A stretch of 64,000 nucleotides of DNA from Variovorax paradoxus (GCF_022009635.1 NZ_CP091716.1:4355001-4419000); one strand, 5' to 3'. Positions 40,982 through 49,481 are shown, counted from the first letter of the stretch. Notes: generated by a model from the sequence alone, not told the origin. Made by a program: numbers and translations.

Positions 40982-41824
40982 ATGACTGAACTCGTTGTCC
41001 GACGCCTTCTGATCGACCTGCAACCGCCGTTCGCACGCGACTGGTGCGGCGGCGATGCATTCTCGACCGCTTTCTTCAACGCCCTGTCGATGAGTTTCCC
41101 CTTCGGCGAGCAATTCTTCATCGACGCCGTGCGCGACGCCGTGGCCACCCTGCCCCCCGAGGTGCAGGAACAGTACCGCGCCGACGTGCGCGGCTTCATC
41201 GGCCAGGAAGCGACGCACCGCCGCATTCACTCGCTGTTCAACAGCCATCTCGAAAAGCAAGGCCTTGTCGACGGCTGGACAGCGCGCGCCAGCAAGCGCC
41301 TGACCCTGATGGAAGACGCCGATCCGCGCCATGCGCTGGCGGTCACGGCGGCCACCGAGCACTTCACCGCCATGTTCGCAGAATGGCTGCTGGCCCATCC
41401 CGAGATCCTCGACGGCGCCGAGCCCCGCTTGCGCACCATGTGGCTCTGGCACAGCGCGGAAGAGCTGGAGCACAAGAGCGTCGCCTTCGACATCTACAAG
41501 GCCGCTGGCGGCTCCGACGAGTGGCGCAAGCGCTGGTTCCGACGCGTGACGATGATGTTCCTGGGCGACCTGATGCGCCAGACCATCGACAACCTGCGCC
41601 ACGAAAAGCAGCTGTGGAAGTGGTCGACATGGAAAAGCGCGGCGCGCGTGCTGCTGAGCCGCGACGGCCTGCTGCGCGGCAACCTCGCCGGCTGGCGCAG
41701 CTACCTGCGCGCGGATTTCCATCCGATGCAGCAGGACAGCACCTTGTCCGAACGCTGGCTGGAGAACAACCGGGCGCAGTACACGCCCGTGGGCGCGGCG
41801 CCGGAAGCAGCCGCGGCCCGCTGA
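40982..41824 (+). CDS. PF10118-family predicted metal-dependent hydrolase
   Basis: A 280-residue protein of the COG3687/PF10118 family. Helical ferritin-like pattern with possible metal ligands in RGFIGQEATHRRIHSLFN and MWLWHSAEELEHKSVAFDIY; paired Glu-x-x-His motifs (EATH and ELEH) suggest a diiron site. The label hydrolase is traditional; the reaction is unknown. It is probably repressed by the divergent TetR protein. Start at the ATG on 40982; an upstream in-frame codon at 40958 lies in the operator region. Confidence 0.87.
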   Translation: MTELVVRRLLIDLQPPFARDWCGGDAFSTAFFNALSMSFPFGEQFFIDAVRDAVATLPPEVQEQYRADVRGFIGQEATHRRIHSLFNSHLEKQGLVDGWTARASKRLTLMEDADPRHALAVTAATEHFTAMFAEWLLAHPEILDGAEPRLRTMWLWHSAEELEHKSVAFDIYKAAGGSDEWRKRWFRRVTMMFLGDLMRQTIDNLRHEKQLWKWSTWKSAARVLLSRDGLLRGNLAGWRSYLRADFHPMQQDSTLSERWLENNRAQYTPVGAAPEAAAAR

Positions 41825-41828
41825 AAGC

Positions 41829-42416
41829 TCAGAAGAAGGTGGCGCGCTGCGTCGTGTTGCCGGCGGGCTGCTGGTGCTCGGGGCGCAGCGTCAACTCGTG
41901 CAGGGTGTCGAAGTCCGACGGGGCGTCGGGCACACGCATCACCACTTCGAGTTCGTGCAGCGACGTGACCCAGCGGCCGGCCGGCGACTCGGCCGGTTCG
42001 TCGTTGGCGAACACGCCGTCGCGGATGTAGAGCGTTTCGCCTTCGGTGCGCTCGGCATGCAGCTCGATCAGGCGTGCAATAGAAAAGTTGTACGTCACGA
42101 GCTTCTCGCGCGTCTTGCGGTCCTTGCCACCGCAGTTGAACGAGCCTTCGGCCGCGATCACGATGCAGGAGCCGTCCACGCCCCCGTCCGCGTCGATCTC
42201 GTTGCCCGAGCGCCAGATGGCATTCGGCAGGCGCACGCGCACCTTGTCGATGACAAGATCCCGCTGTTTGTTGAGGCTGCCTAGGGGCGGCACCAGGGAA
42301 CGCAGCTGGCGCAGCCGCTCCGCGAAGTTGTCGTCCATGAGGAATTCGACGTGGTGCGTGGCGCTGCCCGATGAACGCCTGACCACCTGCATGACAACGT
42401 GACGCGGCTTAGCCAT
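41829..42416 (-). CDS. Conserved-looking protein of unknown function
   Basis: A 195-residue soluble protein without signal or membrane segments. Not recognised. Features seen are a basic N terminus (MAKPRHVVMQVVRRSSG), several acidic segments (GNEIDADGGVDG) and a Cys in SFNCGGKDRKTREKL. AAGGGG lies 8 bp before the ATG at 42416, supporting this start over one at 42467. It ends 4 bp from the end of the convergent hydrolase gene. The 235-bp region upstream is AT-rich and probably holds its promoter. Confidence 0.75.
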   Translation of the reverse strand: MAKPRHVVMQVVRRSSGSATHHVEFLMDDNFAERLRQLRSLVPPLGSLNKQRDLVIDKVRVRLPNAIWRSGNEIDADGGVDGSCIVIAAEGSFNCGGKDRKTREKLVTYNFSIARLIELHAERTEGETLYIRDGVFANDEPAESPAGRWVTSLHELEVVMRVPDAPSDFDTLHELTLRPEHQQPAGNTTQRATFF

Positions 42417-42651
42417 GGCTGAACCCCTTTGCGAGCGTTGAAATCCACGCCCTGCGAAGGGCGTCAACGGCTTGGCTGCAATTCATTGAGTCGACTGAAA
42501 TTAGAACTTTTGAATAAATGCAATTACGTGCATTATTTGTTTCCAACTGTATATCCAAATCGAGTCTCTGGGGAAGTCAATCCGCGACTGGCACGCAAGG
42601 AAATGTCGCCAAAACGTCTCGCCGCCGTGCTAGCGGCAACGAGCGGGCGAC
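42417..42651. other. AT-rich intergenic region
   Basis: A stretch of about 100 bases (42480-42580) is far richer in A and T than the surroundings, with runs such as GAAATTAGAACTTTTGAATA. It lies between two leftward genes. A promoter for the 41829-42416 gene is the likeliest content; no repeat or RNA gene was recognised. Confidence 0.5.
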
Positions 42652-42882
42652 TTATTCCAGTGCTTCGTCTAGCGCCTTGCACGAAGGCGCGCAAACCGTT
42701 TGCGACTTGCCCAGCACCTGGCGGGTGCGCAATTGCGAGCGCACGCGGTGCTTGCCGCACATGAAGCAGGACATGGTCGCCCCGCTGAACGACGCCGAGG
42801 CGCGGAAAGGCGAACCCGGCGTCTTCGATTTGTAGCGCAGGCCGTCCGCCACCACTGCCGTCTTTACTTCACCCTTCGCCAT
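42652..42882 (-). CDS. Small Cys-pair (zinc-ribbon-like) protein of unknown function
   Basis: A 76-residue basic protein with Cys39-x-x-Cys42 and Cys64-x-x-x-Cys68 separated by 21 residues rich in Arg and Lys, a spacing that could bind zinc and nucleic acid. Its start codon lies inside the last codons of the preceding gene (14-bp overlap, another frame), so it is a genuine coupled gene and not a shadow. It is the last member of the leftward lipid-type operon; its role there is not evident. Confidence 0.7.
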   Translation of the reverse strand: MAKGEVKTAVVADGLRYKSKTPGSPFRASASFSGATMSCFMCGKHRVRSQLRTRQVLGKSQTVCAPSCKALDEALE

Positions 42883-43231
42883 GCGTCATGTCCTTGTTGT
42901 TCGGTTGGGCACCGCGCATGGCGCGGGCAATGGCTTCACGGGCACTGACTTCGGCCGAAAGAGAAGCATCGAGCGCCGACCGGCAGAGACCGGCGTGCTG
43001 ATAGTTGATATTTTCGTACACCTCGGCCGCGGCCGGATAAGCGTCGAGCAGGCGGCCGAGTTCGGCGCCCTGTTCGACATCCTCGAACTCGTGGACGAGG
43101 TGCTCGACCACCGAGCGGTACTGCTCGGCGCCGACGGGCACGGGGCTGTGCTCGAGCTTTTCCAGCAGTTGAGCCAGCACGTGGGTCACTGCCAGATCGG
43201 TCTTTGGAGACGGATTGCGGGTCGTGTTCAT
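42869..43231 (-). CDS. Small helical protein of unknown function
   Basis: A 120-residue, mostly alpha-helical acidic protein (VTHVLAQLLEKLEHSP, VEHLVHEFEDVEQGAELGRLLDAY). No known family recognised, no signal or membrane segment. Start at the ATG on 43231-43229; another ATG three codons upstream is also possible, and neither has a strong ribosome site. It overlaps the zinc-ribbon-like gene by 14 bp and follows the 305-residue gene by 26 bp. Confidence 0.7.
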   Translation of the reverse strand: MNTTRNPSPKTDLAVTHVLAQLLEKLEHSPVPVGAEQYRSVVEHLVHEFEDVEQGAELGRLLDAYPAAAEVYENINYQHAGLCRSALDASLSAEVSAREAIARAMRGAQPNNKDMTHGEG

Positions 43232-43257
43232 GGTTTGCATCTGGGGGCAGCATACGC

Positions 43258-44175
43258 CTATGCAAGTGGCTGCTCGTACAGGGATGTCTCCTCTTCTCCG
43301 GCCTTCTGGGCCGCCTGCATGCGCTGGAGCAGGCTGTGCAGCATTTCGGTCGAAAGCCCGTGGATCACCAGCCGGTGCCCTGCCCGCAGGGTCGACAGGG
43401 GCACCAGCGGGTGCTTGTTGTTGACCAGGATCAGGTGCTCGGGCGCCGCGAGGATGGTCGCGGTGTAGATGCCGATGGTTTCGTCCAGTTGCAAGGAGTT
43501 GGCCGCGCGCCAGAAGTCGTTGTCCGTCAGCATCAGCTGGTACAGCGGCGTGAAAAGCTCGATGGCGCTCTGCAGGTCGAGGAAGTTGAGCCTGCCCTGG
43601 GGCATGTCCTCCAGCCGCAACCCGGGCTCCTTGATCATCGAGAAATCGACCTTTTCGGCCTTGCACAGCGTCAGGCCCTTGTCGCGCAGGGCCGTGTTCA
43701 GCCGGATCACGAAGTTGAAGAGGTTCAGGTCGTGCTTGAGGAACATCTCGTCCTTCAGCGCGTCGATGTCGGCCGGCTCCAGCGGGTTGGTGCCCACGGG
43801 CGCCGGCGAATTGCGCCCGATGAAGGCCAGCACCTGCGAGCCCAGGTGAAAGTGCCGCAGGATCAGCCAGTTGGCCTCGGGCGACACAAACCGCTTCAGC
43901 CCCCAGGCCAGGAAGCGGTGCAGCAGCATCGAGTGCGACCAGTTGCGCGGCACGAACACCTTCACGATCTGGATCAGCACGATTGTCAGCCGCGCCAGCG
44001 GCCGCAGGAACGGCAGCAGGTACTGCCGCGAGCCCGAACTCGAATCGGCCAGCCAGGCCTCCTTCACGTTGTCGGGCAGCGGCGTGCTCTGGTCGAGGTA
44101 GAGCGCCAGCCAGGGGCTGGGGTCGCGCTCGTCGTGCGCCTGGGTCAGGAAATCAGGCGTTCTGCTGCTGGGCAT
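43258..44175 (-). CDS. Uncharacterised protein paired with the ketosynthase-diiron fusion
   Basis: A 305-residue protein not assigned to a family with certainty. Hydrophobic stretch at about 59-75 (LARLTIVLIQIVKVFVP) may lie against the membrane. Clusters such as RNWSHSMLLHRFLAWGLKRF, EANWLILRHFHLGSQVLAF and HDLNLFNFVIRLN have several His and acidic residues typical of helical metal or lipid enzymes, but no clear motif. Its start overlaps the end of the ketosynthase fusion gene by 23 bp, so the two are made together and probably act together. Confidence 0.75.
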   Translation of the reverse strand: MPSSRTPDFLTQAHDERDPSPWLALYLDQSTPLPDNVKEAWLADSSSGSRQYLLPFLRPLARLTIVLIQIVKVFVPRNWSHSMLLHRFLAWGLKRFVSPEANWLILRHFHLGSQVLAFIGRNSPAPVGTNPLEPADIDALKDEMFLKHDLNLFNFVIRLNTALRDKGLTLCKAEKVDFSMIKEPGLRLEDMPQGRLNFLDLQSAIELFTPLYQLMLTDNDFWRAANSLQLDETIGIYTATILAAPEHLILVNNKHPLVPLSTLRAGHRLVIHGLSTEMLHSLLQRMQAAQKAGEEETSLYEQPLA

Positions 44176-46078
44176 CGGTCATTCGCTCCGTGATGTGCTG
44201 GAACTGCATGAGGTACAGCGCGGCCGTGTGGCGCGCGGTGTCGGTGATCTGGCGGGCGGCACGGGCCTGCCCTTCGACGGCCATGACCATCTCGACGGCC
44301 GTGAGCCAGCGGCTCAGGTGGTGCTCGTCGTTGTGGCCGTGGTATTCGAGAAATCGGAAAGCGTCGGGCGGCAGCTTCAGGCTGGCCTTGAGCAGCGGCA
44401 GCAGCGCCGGCACGATGCGCTGGCCCGTGCCCTCGATGATGTAGATCGCTCCCAGCAGGCCGATCGGGTCGCGCGTGGCGGCCAGGCCGTGCAGGTAGGC
44501 GTTGAGCGCCTCGCCGCCGGGGTTGCGGCGCAGCTCGTCGATCGATTCGACCGTGCCGCCGGCCTTGCGGTAGTCGCTGAACAGGATGTTGAAGTCGTTC
44601 TGCTCCTCGCCCGCGTGCACGCCGATCAGCGAGGCCAGCATCTGGTACGGCTCGCTCAGCGAGGCCGCGCCTTCGCGCATCCACAGGCTGCCCTCGCGCA
44701 CCTGTGGCACCCACTGCTCCATCCAGTTCAGGTAGTCGGGCACGGCGAAGCGACGCTCGCGGATCTGGCGCACCAGCGGTGTGCGCCACACGCGCGAGCG
44801 GTAGTCGTGCCAGATGGCGGCCAGCTCGGTCAGCAGCGCGCCGAGGCCTTCGGGCGCGGCCGCCGGGTCGTGCGGCGGAGCGATGACCAGGTCGTCGTCG
44901 GGCGCCGCCACCGCCGCGCGCGGCGCGACCACCGCAGGCGCGGCGTCCACCGCTTCCACCTCGAGCAGCATGTACGCCGCCATGAAGCGCCCCGACTCGG
45001 GCACGTAGCAGAAGATCTGCTCGCCGGGCTTCAGCGCCTTGGTGTGCAGGAACTCGGCCAGCATCACGAGGATCGAGGCCGCGCCTGTATTGCCGCGCCA
45101 CGCGAGGTTGCTCCACCAGCGCTCGCGCGGAATCGACAGGTCGGCCTTGGCCATCAGGTCTTCCACCACCGGGATGAATTTCTCCGATGAGTAGTGGCAC
45201 AGGAAGTGGTCGACCCGCTTCGGATCGACCCAGCCGTCGCGCACCAGCCCCGCGTATTCGTGGATGCCGATGTCGAACAGGTGCGGCAGCAGGCGGATGT
45301 CCTGCCGCAGCGAGAGCGCACCCGCGGCTTCTGCCTCGGCCCACGAGCCGAAGTCGAGGTGGCCGCGGGAACGGTCTTCGGTCAGGCCAAGCTGCATGCA
45401 GACCGGGTAGTCGCCCGAGAAGGCGCGCTGGTGCACCCACTTCCGCCGCAGCCGCAGCCCCGGCGAACCCGCCAGCGCGGGCGAGCCGTCGGACAGGAGC
45501 AGCGCGCCCGCGCCGTCGGACAGCATCCAGCGCAGGAAGTGCGAGTCGAAGTCGGTCTCGTAGCCACGCGCCGCGAAGCGCGAGCGCTTGAAGAGGCGCG
45601 ACGGCATCTCGCTGGCCACCGCCAGCGCCGAGCGGTGCGCGCCCAGTTCGATGCCCTGCGCCGCCGCCTGGATCGCCGACACGCCCGCCGCGCAGATGCC
45701 GTGCACCGAATGCGTTTCCATCGGCTGCGCCGCGAGTTCGCCCTGGATCATGTTGGCGAAGCCCGGCATCAGCGTGTCGCCGCCCGAGGAACCGCTGGCC
45801 AGCATCGACACCCGCGACAGCTCCGCCCCGCCTCGCCGCATGCAGTCGCGGATGGCGCCGGCCGCCAGTTGCGCATTCGTGTGCTGCGTCACGCCTTCCG
45901 CATCGATCGCGTAGTGCCGCGTGAGGATGCCGTTCTCGGCCAGGATGCGCCGCTTGATGCGCTCCGACATGCGGTTGAGCGGCGCGATGTACGCGTCCAT
46001 GCGCTCGTTGGGAATGGGCTCGCCAGGCATGAAGTAGCCGGCGCTTTCGAGGTACACGCGTTGGAATGAAACAGGCAT
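44153..46078 (-). CDS. Ketosynthase III (StlD/DarB-like) fused to a haem-oxygenase-like diiron domain
   Basis: A 641-residue two-domain protein. Residues 1-about 372 are a thiolase-fold ketosynthase III with catalytic Cys129 (HSVHGICAAGVSA), His295 (FLCHYSSEKF) and Asn330 (WRGNTGAAS), most like the StlD/DarB ketosynthases of dialkylresorcinol pathways. An Ala/Pro linker (373-410) leads to a helical domain (about 411-641) of the iron-containing redox/haem-oxygenase-like (HDO) type. Possible ligands are Glu454, His488, Glu549 and His586 or His587 with Asp584; the intervals of about 34, 61 and 37 residues are close to those I recall for the alkene-forming UndA. It follows the desaturase gene by 3 bp and overlaps the next gene. 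The product is unknown; a beta-keto or olefinic lipid is possible. Confidence 0.85.
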   Translation of the reverse strand: MPVSFQRVYLESAGYFMPGEPIPNERMDAYIAPLNRMSERIKRRILAENGILTRHYAIDAEGVTQHTNAQLAAGAIRDCMRRGGAELSRVSMLASGSSGGDTLMPGFANMIQGELAAQPMETHSVHGICAAGVSAIQAAAQGIELGAHRSALAVASEMPSRLFKRSRFAARGYETDFDSHFLRWMLSDGAGALLLSDGSPALAGSPGLRLRRKWVHQRAFSGDYPVCMQLGLTEDRSRGHLDFGSWAEAEAAGALSLRQDIRLLPHLFDIGIHEYAGLVRDGWVDPKRVDHFLCHYSSEKFIPVVEDLMAKADLSIPRERWWSNLAWRGNTGAASILVMLAEFLHTKALKPGEQIFCYVPESGRFMAAYMLLEVEAVDAAPAVVAPRAAVAAPDDDLVIAPPHDPAAAPEGLGALLTELAAIWHDYRSRVWRTPLVRQIRERRFAVPDYLNWMEQWVPQVREGSLWMREGAASLSEPYQMLASLIGVHAGEEQNDFNILFSDYRKAGGTVESIDELRRNPGGEALNAYLHGLAATRDPIGLLGAIYIIEGTGQRIVPALLPLLKASLKLPPDAFRFLEYHGHNDEHHLSRWLTAVEMVMAVEGQARAARQITDTARHTAALYLMQFQHITERMTDAQQQNA

Positions 46079-46081
46079 GGT

Positions 46082-47023
46082 TCAGTGGGTTGAGGAATCG
46101 GGAGGCATCAGCGAGCGGCTGCGAAAACGCGGCCACACGGCCCCCAGCACGAACACGCGCACCATGTACGGAACCAGCCCGCCCTCGTTGAGCACCGGAT
46201 CGACCTGCGCGCGGTAACGCGCGCTGTGCAGATGCGTGAGCTCGGACCAATGGGCATGCGGGTTCTCGTGGTGTGCGGTGTGCAGGCCGATGTTGAACAG
46301 CAAAGGGTTCACCAGCCCCTCGAAATTGCGGGCGTAGTTCAGCCGGCTACCCGGGGTATCGCCCGGCGCTCCCGTGCGCGCCGGCTTTCGCCCGTCGGCG
46401 TGCGCATGCTGCAGGTAGTTGGTCGCCAGCAGCCAGTGCAGGCCATGCAGCTGCGGCACGATCACGAAGAGCAGCGCCTTGCGCCAGTCGATGGCCAGCA
46501 GCAGCGCCCAGCTTCCCAGCCACAGCGCGTACTGCGCCATGCAGTAGCGCCACGCTCCGCGCTGGTGTCGCCGCAGCCGCGCGAGCCAGCCGAAGAACAC
46601 CGGCATCAGCACCCACACCGCCTGGAACGGATGCAACAGGTAGCCCCAAAGGTGATTGGTGTCGCCGCCGAAGCGATAGGTGCGCGCCACGTCCTTCGGC
46701 CCGTGCCTGTGGCGATGGTGGTTGGCCACGTGCGCGGGCCAGAACACGAAGGTCGGGTGCCCCTGCAGCAGCGTGATCCAGAAGTCGGTCAGCCGGTTCA
46801 GGCGACGTCCGCGCCACATGCGCAGATGCACATGGTTGTGGTGGATCACGCCGATGCCGAGCGTGAGGAACAGCATCAGTGCGTACATCGCGACGTTGAA
46901 GCCGTGCACCCACTGCCAGGCCGCCAGCGCGGGCAGCGCCGCGAGGTAGACAAGGCTCTGCCAGTCCCGCCAGTGGCGCAACCTCGGCATGCGGCGTCGC
47001 GCGTCAGGCCGCGGCGGTGCCAT
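46082..47023 (-). CDS. Membrane fatty-acid desaturase
   Basis: A 313-residue membrane diiron desaturase or hydroxylase. Histidine boxes are seen in IHHNHVHLRMW, HVANHHRHRHGPKD and LHTAHHENPHAHWSEL, with about four membrane helices. The ATG at 47023 overlaps the end of the preceding gene by 20 bp; an ATG at 46990 is an alternative without a ribosome site, and the frame open to 47137 is wholly inside the neighbour. It lies between a sterol-desaturase-family gene and the ketosynthase fusion. Substrate could be an acyl chain free or on a carrier. Confidence 0.85.
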   Translation of the reverse strand: MAPPRPDARRRMPRLRHWRDWQSLVYLAALPALAAWQWVHGFNVAMYALMLFLTLGIGVIHHNHVHLRMWRGRRLNRLTDFWITLLQGHPTFVFWPAHVANHHRHRHGPKDVARTYRFGGDTNHLWGYLLHPFQAVWVLMPVFFGWLARLRRHQRGAWRYCMAQYALWLGSWALLLAIDWRKALLFVIVPQLHGLHWLLATNYLQHAHADGRKPARTGAPGDTPGSRLNYARNFEGLVNPLLFNIGLHTAHHENPHAHWSELTHLHSARYRAQVDPVLNEGGLVPYMVRVFVLGAVWPRFRSRSLMPPDSSTH

Positions 47024-47777
47024 GCTTCTTGCGAAAGGCCTGGAAAAGCGGCTCGGCCGCATCGGCGGCAATGCGCGTGCGGAACAGCCGGTCCATGAAG
47101 GTGAACTGGAAACCGTAGTTGCCGTTGTGCACGGCATGGTGCAAGTGGTGCCGCCGGCTCGCCGCGAACCAGTGGCTGTAGGACACGCCCGTGAAGAAAT
47201 CGTAGTTCGAGTGCCCCACGCAGTTGAAGAACAGGCTGAACACGGGCACCGCCGCGAGCGACCAGAAGCTGAAGTCGTGCACCACCATCGGCAGCAGGAT
47301 CACGTTGCCCAGCATCAGCGCCTCGATCGGGTGAAAGCTGTAGGTGGCCCAGGGCGTGGTCACGAAGGAGCGGTGATGCGGCCCGTGAAAGCGCCGCAGC
47401 CAGCGCGTGTGCAGGAGGCGATGGTTGACCCAGAAATGCACGTCGTTCCAGATCGCCAGCACGAGGATTTCGAGCGTGATCCGCAGCCACCCCGCGTCGC
47501 CGTCGAGCCGCGCCCAGCCCAGCTGCAGCAAGCCCCACGGGAACACCATGCCCAGCCCGAAGATCAGCACCGACACGCCCGACTGCCCCAGCTCGCGCCG
47601 CAATTGCCCCGGCTGCAGCGGCCGCGGATCGAGCACCCGCCCGATGCCCAGCGCGGGCAGCAGGCGCTTCGTCAGCAGCCACGTCAGGCCGCCGAAGCCG
47701 AGATAGATCCCGCCAAAGAAAAGCAGGCCCCACAGCATGACCTGCGGGGCCGACAACGAAGTAAAAATCTGCGCCAT
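47004..47777 (-). CDS. Sterol desaturase/fatty-acid hydroxylase family protein
   Basis: A 257-residue membrane diiron oxygenase of the PF04116 type. Histidine clusters follow the family order: DVHFWVNHRLLH, RRFHGPHH, HSNYD, and SRRHHLHHAVHNGNYGF. Four helices are visible. Bacterial members hydroxylate or desaturate carotenoids, sphingolipid-like chains or alkyl groups. It overlaps the desaturase gene and is 9 bp from the phospholipase D-like gene, so it is part of the same operon. Confidence 0.88.
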   Translation of the reverse strand: MAQIFTSLSAPQVMLWGLLFFGGIYLGFGGLTWLLTKRLLPALGIGRVLDPRPLQPGQLRRELGQSGVSVLIFGLGMVFPWGLLQLGWARLDGDAGWLRITLEILVLAIWNDVHFWVNHRLLHTRWLRRFHGPHHRSFVTTPWATYSFHPIEALMLGNVILLPMVVHDFSFWSLAAVPVFSLFFNCVGHSNYDFFTGVSYSHWFAASRRHHLHHAVHNGNYGFQFTFMDRLFRTRIAADAAEPLFQAFRKKHGTAAA

Positions 47778-47786
47778 CCCCCGAGG

Positions 47787-49361
47787 CTACAACAGCATCT
47801 CGGGGACCACGGGCGCGATGAGCATGTTGTAGAAGCGCTGGAAGAAGCTCGACTCCGGCTCGGAGGTCAGGATCATTTCCTTCTCGCCGTCGTTCGTCAG
47901 CCACTGCAGCGTGCCAGTGCCCTTGGCCAGCCGCAGCCGGTAGGAGTTCTGCAGCTTGCTGATGTTGATGACCCGCAGCATCTCGCGCGCGAGCTGCGGG
48001 CTCTCGACCACCAGCCCCATCTCGGTGTTCTGGCTGGCCGAGCGCGGGTCGAGGTTCATCGAGCCGATGAAGATGCGCGTCTTGTCGATGGCCGCGGTCT
48101 TGGCATGCAGCCGCCCCAGCGACTTGCCGAACATGCCGAAGCGCTCGCCCGCGCTGGTGCGCTGCGGGCTCAGCTCGTACAGGTCGGCGCCGCTTTGCAG
48201 CAGCCTTTCGCGGTAGCGCGCATAGCCCGTGTGCACCAGCGGCTCGTCGTTGGCCGCCAGCGAGTTGGTGACCAGCGTGAGCTTGACCTTGCGCTGCGTG
48301 AGCTCCTGGAAGGCCGCCATGCCGCGCTCGCCCGGCACGAGGTAGGGCGAGGTCAGGTCGACCTCGGTCTTGGCGTCGAGCATCAGCGCCCAGACCTGCA
48401 TGGTCACGCTGGTGGCGATAGCTTCGTCGGCGGTCATGGTCGCGGGCTTGGTGGGCGGATCGGCGATGGCGCGGGCCTCGCCCCACAGCAGGCCCATGCG
48501 GCCGCCGTCCAGTTCTTCGGCGATGGGGCCGTAGCCCAGGATGTCCGAGGGCGGCAGCACGATCTTCGGCGGCGGCGCGGCCATGTTCACCCAGTCGTCG
48601 AAGTCGGCGGTGCCGGGCTTGCGGCCGCCCTCGCCCGCCACGATGTCGGCAATCGGCCAGACCTGCACGCTGTTCCAGTAGGCGTCGAAGATCGACTCGA
48701 GCTGCGGCACCACCTTGCCGACCACCAGCGCGTCCATGTCGATGAAGTTCTGCGCCTCGCTCAGCACGAAATATTCCTCGGCGATGTTGCGCCCGCCCAC
48801 CACGGCCATCACGCCGTCGGCGATGAAGAGCTTGTTGTGCATGCGGTGGTTGAGCCGCCCGATCTCGAAGGGCGACGCCGCGAAGCGCGACAGGAAGCCG
48901 TTGCGCCCGCAGCAGAAGGGGTTGAAGAGCCGCACCTCGACGTTCGGCGTCTCCGACAGCGCGAGCAGCAGCTGCTGGCTCTTCACGGTGTAGAGGTCGT
49001 CCACCAGCACCCGCACCTTCACGCCGCGCGCTGCTGCCTCGCGCAGGGTGCGCAGCAGCAGGCGGCCGACGGCGTCGTTCTCCAGCTGGTAGTACTGCAC
49101 CACCAGCGAGCGCTGGGCGCGCTGCGCGAGCTGGATACGGGCATCGAGCGAGTACACGCCCAGCGGCATCAGCCGGAAGCCCGAATGCTCCCCGGGCGGC
49201 GTGGAGGCGGCCACGATCGCGGCGAGCGGGGTGGTGAGGTCGGCGGCCGCGGCGTTCTCGGCGGGCCGCTCGCGCGCCACCGGCAGCGAGCCGCAGGCGC
49301 CGAGCGCCGCGATCAGCAGGCTAGCGAGCGCGATGCGCAAAGGTAGAAGCCAGGCATTCAT
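47787..49361 (-). CDS. Phospholipase D-family lipoprotein (cardiolipin synthase C-like)
   Basis: A 524-residue protein with a lipoprotein signal peptide (LIAALGAC, lipidated Cys23) and two HKD motifs, HNKLFIAD in HRMHNKLFIADG and HAKTAAID in GRLHAKTAAIDKTRIFIGSMN, as in ClsC/YmdC cardiolipin synthases that join phosphatidyl groups. It is the first gene of the leftward operon, with a 120-bp promoter region shared with the divergent peroxiredoxin gene. Its presence points to phospholipids or phosphatidyl transfer as part of the theme of the operon. Confidence 0.9.
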   Translation of the reverse strand: MNAWLLPLRIALASLLIAALGACGSLPVARERPAENAAAADLTTPLAAIVAASTPPGEHSGFRLMPLGVYSLDARIQLAQRAQRSLVVQYYQLENDAVGRLLLRTLREAAARGVKVRVLVDDLYTVKSQQLLLALSETPNVEVRLFNPFCCGRNGFLSRFAASPFEIGRLNHRMHNKLFIADGVMAVVGGRNIAEEYFVLSEAQNFIDMDALVVGKVVPQLESIFDAYWNSVQVWPIADIVAGEGGRKPGTADFDDWVNMAAPPPKIVLPPSDILGYGPIAEELDGGRMGLLWGEARAIADPPTKPATMTADEAIATSVTMQVWALMLDAKTEVDLTSPYLVPGERGMAAFQELTQRKVKLTLVTNSLAANDEPLVHTGYARYRERLLQSGADLYELSPQRTSAGERFGMFGKSLGRLHAKTAAIDKTRIFIGSMNLDPRSASQNTEMGLVVESPQLAREMLRVINISKLQNSYRLRLAKGTGTLQWLTNDGEKEMILTSEPESSFFQRFYNMLIAPVVPEMLL

Positions 49362-49481
49362 GAAAAGTGCTTCCGTTGGTCCATCTATGTCCGTGCTTTC
49401 TGTACGTCGGCCGGTGGGTGCCGGTTTCAGGCGCCGCCCCCGAAGCCTAGAATTCCGGCCACACAGCTGCGGAGTTGCATC

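Noticed and set aside
44153..46078. Ordinary FabH or dialkylresorcinol DarB gene
   Set aside because: FabH and DarB end near residue 350-380; this frame continues through a linker into a second helical domain, and no darA or darC neighbour is present.
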